Of a stretch of 40,739 bases of DNA, positions 36,749-40,739 are shown piece by piece. The position numbers and the translations under genes were made by a program. Under the pieces are notes generated by a model. It was not told the DNA's origin. It did not search any database and worked only from the letters and a program-made list of their open reading frames with translations. Source of the DNA: Bacteroidales bacterium (GTDB lineage: Bacteria > Bacteroidota > Bacteroidia > Bacteroidales > Muribaculaceae); the NCBI GenBank assembly GCA_900770215.1, contig CAAGJW010000027.1:1-40739 (forward strand), in the 5' to 3' direction. Position 1 is the stretch's first letter. Every line of letters starts with the position of its first letter.

Positions 36749-38065
36749 TTAGCGCCCTATGCAGTGGTACTCAAAGCCCATGGCCTCGAGCTCCTGGGCG
36801 TCGTAGATGTTGCGCCCGTCGATCACCAGCGGGTTGCGCATGAGCTGCTTCACCTTGTCCCATGCCGGGATGTGGAACTGGCGCCACTCGGTGTGCAAGA
36901 TCAAGGCATCGGCGCCCTTCACGGCGTCATACATGTCCTCACCGCAGTATATGTCGTTCCAGTGCACCTTGGCAATGTTCATCGTCACGGGGTCGTAGAC
37001 GCGTATGTTGCAGCCGGCCTTGGTGAGCTCGTTGAGCGTCACGATGGCCGGGCCCTCGCTCATGTCGTCGGTCTCGGGCTTGAACGAGAGGCCCCACAGG
37101 GCCACGGTCTTGCCCTCGAGCTCGCCGTTGAAGCACTTCGACAGCTTCTCAAAGAGGATGCGCTTCTGGCAGTTGTTCACCTCGTCGACGGCCCGCAGCA
37201 CGTCCATGCTGAAGTCGTTCACGTCGGCAATGTTGATCATGTCTTTTATGTCTTGCGAGAAGAGGGTGCCGCCGTAGCCGCAGCCAGGGTAGATGTACTT
37301 GGGCCCGATGCGGCTGTCGGTGCCCACGCCTGTGCGCACCACATTGGCGTCGGCGCCCACGATCTCGCACAGGTTGGCAATCTCGTTCATGAGGCTGATG
37401 CGGGCTGCCAGCATCGAGGTGGCGGCATATTTTATCATCTCGGCCGTGCGGGTGTCGGTGAAGATCACGCGGTTGTTGTGCAGCAGTATGGGGCGGTAGA
37501 GCCTGGTGAGCACTTCACGGGCCTTCTCGGTCTCGACGCCTATGATGATGCGGTCGGGGTGCATGAAATTCTTGATGGCATTGCCCTCGGTCAGGAAGTC
37601 GGGGTTGGCGGCCACGTCAAATTGCACCTTGCCCTCGTCGCCGCGAGCTTTCACTTCCTCGTCGATGATGTCCTTGAGCTGCTGCGAGGTGCCCACGGGC
37701 GCAGTGGTCTTGAGCACGAGCACCGAGTAGTTGCTCAAGTGGCGGGCAAAGGTGCGGGCGATGTCGATCACCGGCTTGAGATTGGTGCCGCCGTCGCGGT
37801 CGAGCTTGGGGTCGATGGCGCAAAACACCACGTCGGCATTGTCGAAAGCCCCTTCGTAGTCGGCTTGAAACGTGAGGCGGTTGTCGTTGACGTTGCGCGT
37901 GACCATGGCCTCGAGGCCTGGCTCATAGATGGGGATGTCGCCATACACGAGACGGTTGATTTTCTGGCCGTCGGGGTCCACACATTTCACGTTCACGCCC
38001 AGCTCGGCAAAGCAGGTCCCTGTCACAAGACCTGAATAACCTGTTCCAACTATTGTAATATTCAT
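36749..38065 (-). CDS. UDP-glucose 6-dehydrogenase homologue lacking the catalytic Cys
   Basis: A 438-residue protein of normal family length. The NAD fold starts MNITIVGTGYSGLVTGTCFA (G-x-G-x-x-G). Family blocks are seen: LKTTAPVGT near 120, ANPDFLTEGNAI near 154, AEMIKYAATSMLAARISLMNEIANL near 208 and YPGCGYGGTLFSQD near 260, then the C-terminal UDP-sugar domain (LHTEWRQF). In active enzymes the last block is GGSCFPKD; here position 268 is Leu instead of the catalytic Cys and 271 is Gln instead of Lys. The Asn normally found in the KYA-A-N motif is Thr216, and the Glu of NPEF is Asp156. The usual VGTP motif is AIDPKLD. It may be inactive or have a changed reaction. It is transcribed alone. 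Confidence 0.8.
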   Translation of the reverse strand: MNITIVGTGYSGLVTGTCFAELGVNVKCVDPDGQKINRLVYGDIPIYEPGLEAMVTRNVNDNRLTFQADYEGAFDNADVVFCAIDPKLDRDGGTNLKPVIDIARTFARHLSNYSVLVLKTTAPVGTSQQLKDIIDEEVKARGDEGKVQFDVAANPDFLTEGNAIKNFMHPDRIIIGVETEKAREVLTRLYRPILLHNNRVIFTDTRTAEMIKYAATSMLAARISLMNEIANLCEIVGADANVVRTGVGTDSRIGPKYIYPGCGYGGTLFSQDIKDMINIADVNDFSMDVLRAVDEVNNCQKRILFEKLSKCFNGELEGKTVALWGLSFKPETDDMSEGPAIVTLNELTKAGCNIRVYDPVTMNIAKVHWNDIYCGEDMYDAVKGADALILHTEWRQFHIPAWDKVKQLMRNPLVIDGRNIYDAQELEAMGFEYHCIGR

Positions 38066-38156
38066 GATTAAAAACGTTTAGAGGGTTCACACTTGTTTTT
38101 CAATATATAAGATAGAGATCGTGCCCGGTCGCTTGGCTCAGGAGCATTCTCCAGGG

Positions 38157-38182
38157 CAAATATACTATTTTTTCTTTTACAA
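38157..38182 (-). promoter_or_regulatory. Promoter of the dehydrogenase homologue
   Basis: On the minus strand TTG, 16 bases, TATATTTG (38164-38157), a full match, about 90 bases before the ATG at 38065. The leader is GC-poor and shows no clear hairpin. Confidence 0.5.
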
Positions 38183-38242
38183 CACCCAACCTTTGTGCTA
38201 AAATAACTATCTTTATACTCTAAAAAAGAAACAACACCTGCA

Positions 38243-39109
38243 ATGAAGCATTTTTTAGCAATCGTCACGCTCCTGCTTGCCACGATGTCCATGGCGGCTC
38301 AGCGCTATGTGACCGACTCGGTGCGGGTCAACGGCCACTACCGCGCCTTCACCCTCTATCTGCCAGCCGGCCTGCCAGCCGGTGCGCCGCTGGTGTGGTG
38401 CATGCACGGCTACCGCAAGACGGTGGCCAAGCCTTCCTACTTCGACCTCGACGCTGTGGCCGACCGCGAGAAGTTTGCCGTGTGCTATCCTGCCGGCATC
38501 TACGACAGCAGCGGCCACTATGGCTTCAACGTGCACTATCCCAAGCAGGCCTCGCTCACCAACGACGAGGTGAGCGACCAGTGCAAGCTTGCCCGCTGGG
38601 TGCAGAAGCACTACGGGTTGAGCCGGGTCAACACCTTTGCCACGGGCATGAGCAACGGCGGCGACATGTGCTACCTGCTGGCCTACAGCGGGCAGGACGT
38701 GTTCAGCGCCCTGGCGCCCGTGTCGGGCATCACCATGGCTTGGGTCTATGAGCGCTACCAGGCGCCCCGCCCTGTGCCCATATATGAAATACACGGCACT
38801 GCCGACAAAACCAGCCGCTGGGACGGCGACATGGCCAACAAGGGCGGCTGGGGAGCCTACTTGCCCCTAAAGCTCTCGATGGCCTACTGGATTGCACGCG
38901 ACCGCTGCACCGTAGTCGAGAAGCCCGACACGATTGCCGGCAAGAATCCTGCCAACGGCCACTATGTGGTGCGGCACCGCTTCACCGGCGGCACGGGCGG
39001 CTGCCAGGTGTGGGTCGACGAGGTGGTGGGCGCGCCGCACAGCTGGCACTCCAAGGACATGAACACCGGCGAGGCCATCTGGGCTTTTTTCAAGCAATAC
39101 TTGAAGTGA
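38243..39109 (+). CDS. Secreted CE1/PHB-depolymerase-like esterase
   Basis: A 288-residue protein with a signal peptide (MKHFLAIVTLLLATMSMAAQ). The alpha/beta-hydrolase parts are clear: the oxyanion strand APLVWCMHGYRKT near residue 50, the nucleophile Ser137 in FATGMSNGGDMCY, the acid in EIHGTADKTSRWDG near 190, and the His in GAPHSWHSKDMNTG near 270. The G-x-S-x-G box reads GMSNG. This is the LpqC/feruloyl-esterase-like group that removes ester groups from plant polysaccharides or splits short polyesters. It is periplasmic or surface-exposed. There is no sugar-binding module. A perfect hairpin follows the stop. Confidence 0.85.
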   Translation: MKHFLAIVTLLLATMSMAAQRYVTDSVRVNGHYRAFTLYLPAGLPAGAPLVWCMHGYRKTVAKPSYFDLDAVADREKFAVCYPAGIYDSSGHYGFNVHYPKQASLTNDEVSDQCKLARWVQKHYGLSRVNTFATGMSNGGDMCYLLAYSGQDVFSALAPVSGITMAWVYERYQAPRPVPIYEIHGTADKTSRWDGDMANKGGWGAYLPLKLSMAYWIARDRCTVVEKPDTIAGKNPANGHYVVRHRFTGGTGGCQVWVDEVVGAPHSWHSKDMNTGEAIWAFFKQYLK

Positions 39110-39125
39110 ATGAGGTATAAAAAAC

Positions 39126-39155
39126 ATGTACGGACGTTTCACAACGTCCGTACAT
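39126..39155 (+). terminator. Perfect 13-bp hairpin after the esterase gene
   Basis: ATGTACGGACGTT pairs with AACGTCCGTACAT around a four-base loop, followed by TATTAACC. The T-run is weak, yet its position 16 bases after the stop supports a terminator role. Confidence 0.6.
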
Positions 39156-39179
39156 TATTAACCTTAAAAATCTAATCCT

Positions 39180-39239
39180 ATGAAAAAACTTATTGCAAAG
39201 GTAATGGGTGGTTTTGAATGTTCCAAATGTGTAGAATGA
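39180..39239 (+). CDS. Tiny frame with double-Gly and CxxC (19 aa)
   Basis: The peptide MKKLIAKVMGGFECSKCVE follows a leader (AACCTTAAAAATCTAATCCT) of the type often seen before Bacteroidales start codons. A VMGG motif followed by a short Cys-containing end resembles a very short double-Gly leader peptide. It could equally be the remnant of a signal-type N-terminus of a lost gene. No maturation enzyme or transporter lies nearby. The stretch 39240-39369 shows nothing else. Confidence 0.3.
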   Translation: MKKLIAKVMGGFECSKCVE

Positions 39240-39369
39240 AATATTGATAAATATAATTTTGAATTGTTAAATACTTGGCATTTTTGGTATTATCGACCAG
39301 TTTAGTTCGCATTTGGAAATATATTTATTTCTTTTTCTGCCTATTGCCTTGAGAAAAGTTTTGATTGAG

Positions 39370-40290
39370 ATGACAAAGTTTGAACTGAATATTCTGGGCT
39401 GCGGGTCGGCCACATCATCGCTCATGCACTTGCCCTCGTGCCAGGTGCTCAACGTGCGCGACAACCTGTATATGATCGACTGTGGCGAGGGAGCGCAGCT
39501 CGAGATGCGGCGCATGAAATTGAAATTCTCCCGCTTAAATCACATTTTCATCAGCCACCTGCACGGCGACCACTGTTTCGGGCTGCCGGGGCTGCTGTCG
39601 ACGCTTGCCTTGCTGGGCAAAACGGGCTCGATTACCATCCACATTTTCCAGGACGGGGCAGTGCAGTTTCAAGGCTTGCTCAACTACTTCTGCCGCAACA
39701 TGCCCTTTGAGCTCAAGTGGCACATCATCACGCCGCACAAGGCGGTCATCTATGAGGACGATGCCTTCACGGTCACCGCTTTCCCCTTGCGTCACCGCAT
39801 CCCGGCGGTGGGCTTCCGCTTCGACGAGAAGCCCAAGCTGCGCCACGTGGTTGCCGAGCAGGTGAAGCGCTATGGCGTGCCGCTCTATTTCATGAACAGC
39901 TTGCGCCAGGGCCGTGACTACGTGAGTGCTGCCGGCGAGGTGATACCCAATGCCGAGCTCACGACCCCTGCCGACCCCTGCATCTCCTATGCCTATTGCA
40001 GCGACACGGCCTATAGCAAGCGTGTGGTGAATGCCGTGAGCGGTGTCGACTGGCTCTATCACGAGTCAACCTATGGCGACGATTGCGCCCGTGAGGCCCA
40101 GCAGCGCTTTCACAGCACGGCCCGCGTTGCTGCCACTGTGGCGCAAGAGGCGGGTGCGCGGCACCTCATCCTGGGTCACTACAGCAAGCGCTACATCGAC
40201 AATACCGTGCTCCTGCACCAGGCCCAGGAGGTGTTTCCCAGCACCATCTTGGGCAACGAGGGCATGATCATCGACCTCAACCAGGTGTAA
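39370..40290 (+). CDS. rnz: Ribonuclease Z
   Basis: The ATG at 39370 (MTKFELNILGCGSATSS) gives 306 residues, normal for the short bacterial form; an ATG at 39313 adds an AT-rich extension foreign to the family. Metal ligands are visible: HLHGDH at 63-68, LRHRIPAVGFR near 147, the CSDTAYS Asp near 215, and a final HLILGHYSKRY His near 273. The exosite is expected in the middle. The enzyme removes 3' trailers from tRNA precursors, especially those without encoded CCA. It is a single gene, followed by 400 bases without a gene. Confidence 0.93.
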   Translation: MTKFELNILGCGSATSSLMHLPSCQVLNVRDNLYMIDCGEGAQLEMRRMKLKFSRLNHIFISHLHGDHCFGLPGLLSTLALLGKTGSITIHIFQDGAVQFQGLLNYFCRNMPFELKWHIITPHKAVIYEDDAFTVTAFPLRHRIPAVGFRFDEKPKLRHVVAEQVKRYGVPLYFMNSLRQGRDYVSAAGEVIPNAELTTPADPCISYAYCSDTAYSKRVVNAVSGVDWLYHESTYGDDCAREAQQRFHSTARVAATVAQEAGARHLILGHYSKRYIDNTVLLHQAQEVFPSTILGNEGMIIDLNQV

Positions 40291-40691
40291 ACCGTGGCGG
40301 CATGGTGCCGTGGAGCTCCTGGCACTCCTCCGGCAAGGGCTGCTCTTGTGCCAGCCCCCGACGGTGCCAGCAAATAAAACACCAGCATAATAGCAACAAA
40401 AAACAGAAGCAAAAAAGCAAAAATGCAATAATTCTAAAAGGTTTTTGTCGATTTTGCTTGGAGATTTCAACTTTATTTCATTTATTTACAAAAAATGGGA
40501 GAAGCGCCACTATGGCATTTTGGCTTCTTCAGTCATTCACCCCTTGAACTGCCCCTCCGTGCATCACACGCCCTCGCGTGCTGGCGACCCTCAATGAAAT
40601 CCAGGCCTGTGTGTTGCTTGGATTATGTGTCAAAACAAGTCTTAATTGATTACCTAAAAATGATTTGCATCCTATGCCAATTCCAAAAAGG
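40291..40691. other. Intergenic stretch without recognised gene
   Basis: Frames here are short and show no family pattern. A GC-rich tail of about 80 bases follows the rnz stop, then AT-rich sequence. I see no RNA gene, repeat or clear promoter. Confidence 0.5.
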
Positions 40692-40717
40692 AAAAGCCTG
40701 CCAGGCACGAGGCTTTT
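40692..40717. terminator. Symmetrical terminator at the right edge
   Basis: AAAAGCCT and AGGCTTTT flank a ten-base loop, giving an A-run before and a T-run after the stem on both strands. It probably serves a leftward gene outside the window and possibly rnz. Confidence 0.65.
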
Positions 40718-40739
40718 GACTGCGGCCGAGACGGCCGAG

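Noticed and set aside
36683..38035. A 450-codon plus-strand frame opposite the dehydrogenase homologue
   Set aside because: The minus-strand frame has clear family motifs; the plus-strand product is His/Val-rich without any pattern.
1..40739. tRNA or rRNA genes
   Set aside because: I found no cloverleaf with a T-loop consensus and no rRNA stretch, including at the presumed prophage boundary.

Overview
The window joins a temperate tailed-phage prophage (about 1 to 29.5 kb, almost all genes on the minus strand) to a stretch of Bacteroidales chromosome (about 29.7 to 40.7 kb). The order Bacteroidales is suggested by many promoters of the form TTG/TTTG, 16-20 bases, TAnnTTTG; by the general lack of Shine-Dalgarno sites outside one phage cluster; by lipoproteins with a typical lipobox; and by the phage protein families. 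I cannot name the genus. The left end of the prophage lies outside the window and no integrase or transposase is visible, so the integration mechanism is unknown.

Reading the prophage in its direction of transcription (high to low coordinates): a CI-like XRE repressor (28992-29354, plus strand) faces an early promoter that carries a perfect 12-bp inverted repeat. The early operon holds a small DNA-binding-like protein, a LuxR-type regulator, a small unknown and a large CHC2-Toprim-ATPase primase-helicase. A HicA/HicB toxin-antitoxin unit with its own promoter and terminator follows. Next comes a 225-bp array of helically phased TGTAG/CTACA repeats, then a two-gene unit with a leaderless-type promoter. 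From 22.3 to 20.5 kb the phage is patchy: remnants of an ImmA/IrrE-type protease and a DnaQ-like exonuclease, a lipoprotein cargo gene, and a leader RNA with three complementary 13-nt elements and a terminator. A tightly coupled cluster of six small genes follows, three of which are paralogues.

The virion genes run protease-scaffold, major capsid, tail tube, unknown, PLD-like protein, two small-terminase candidates, large terminase, a 280-bp hairpin-rich gap, tape measure, a terminator-flanked cargo gene, two tiny genes, a virion-like protein, portal, three connector or tail-completion genes and a truncated tail fibre. The portal is separated from the terminase by the tape measure, which is not the usual order.

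The right part carries a regulated leftward operon (a DUF1835-like protein and a lipoprotein), a Lys-rich GYDDG-repeat secreted protein, and a rightward run with mltG, two lipoproteins, a TerB-like gene, pfkA and a second TerB-like gene. A divergent UDP-glucose-dehydrogenase homologue lacking its catalytic cysteine, a secreted esterase and RNase Z complete the window. The observations I rate highest are the alternative-pairing leader at 20513-20752, the phased repeats at 23521-23745, the structured gap at 11950-12236, the coupled small-protein cluster at 18871-20512 and the cysteine-less dehydrogenase.
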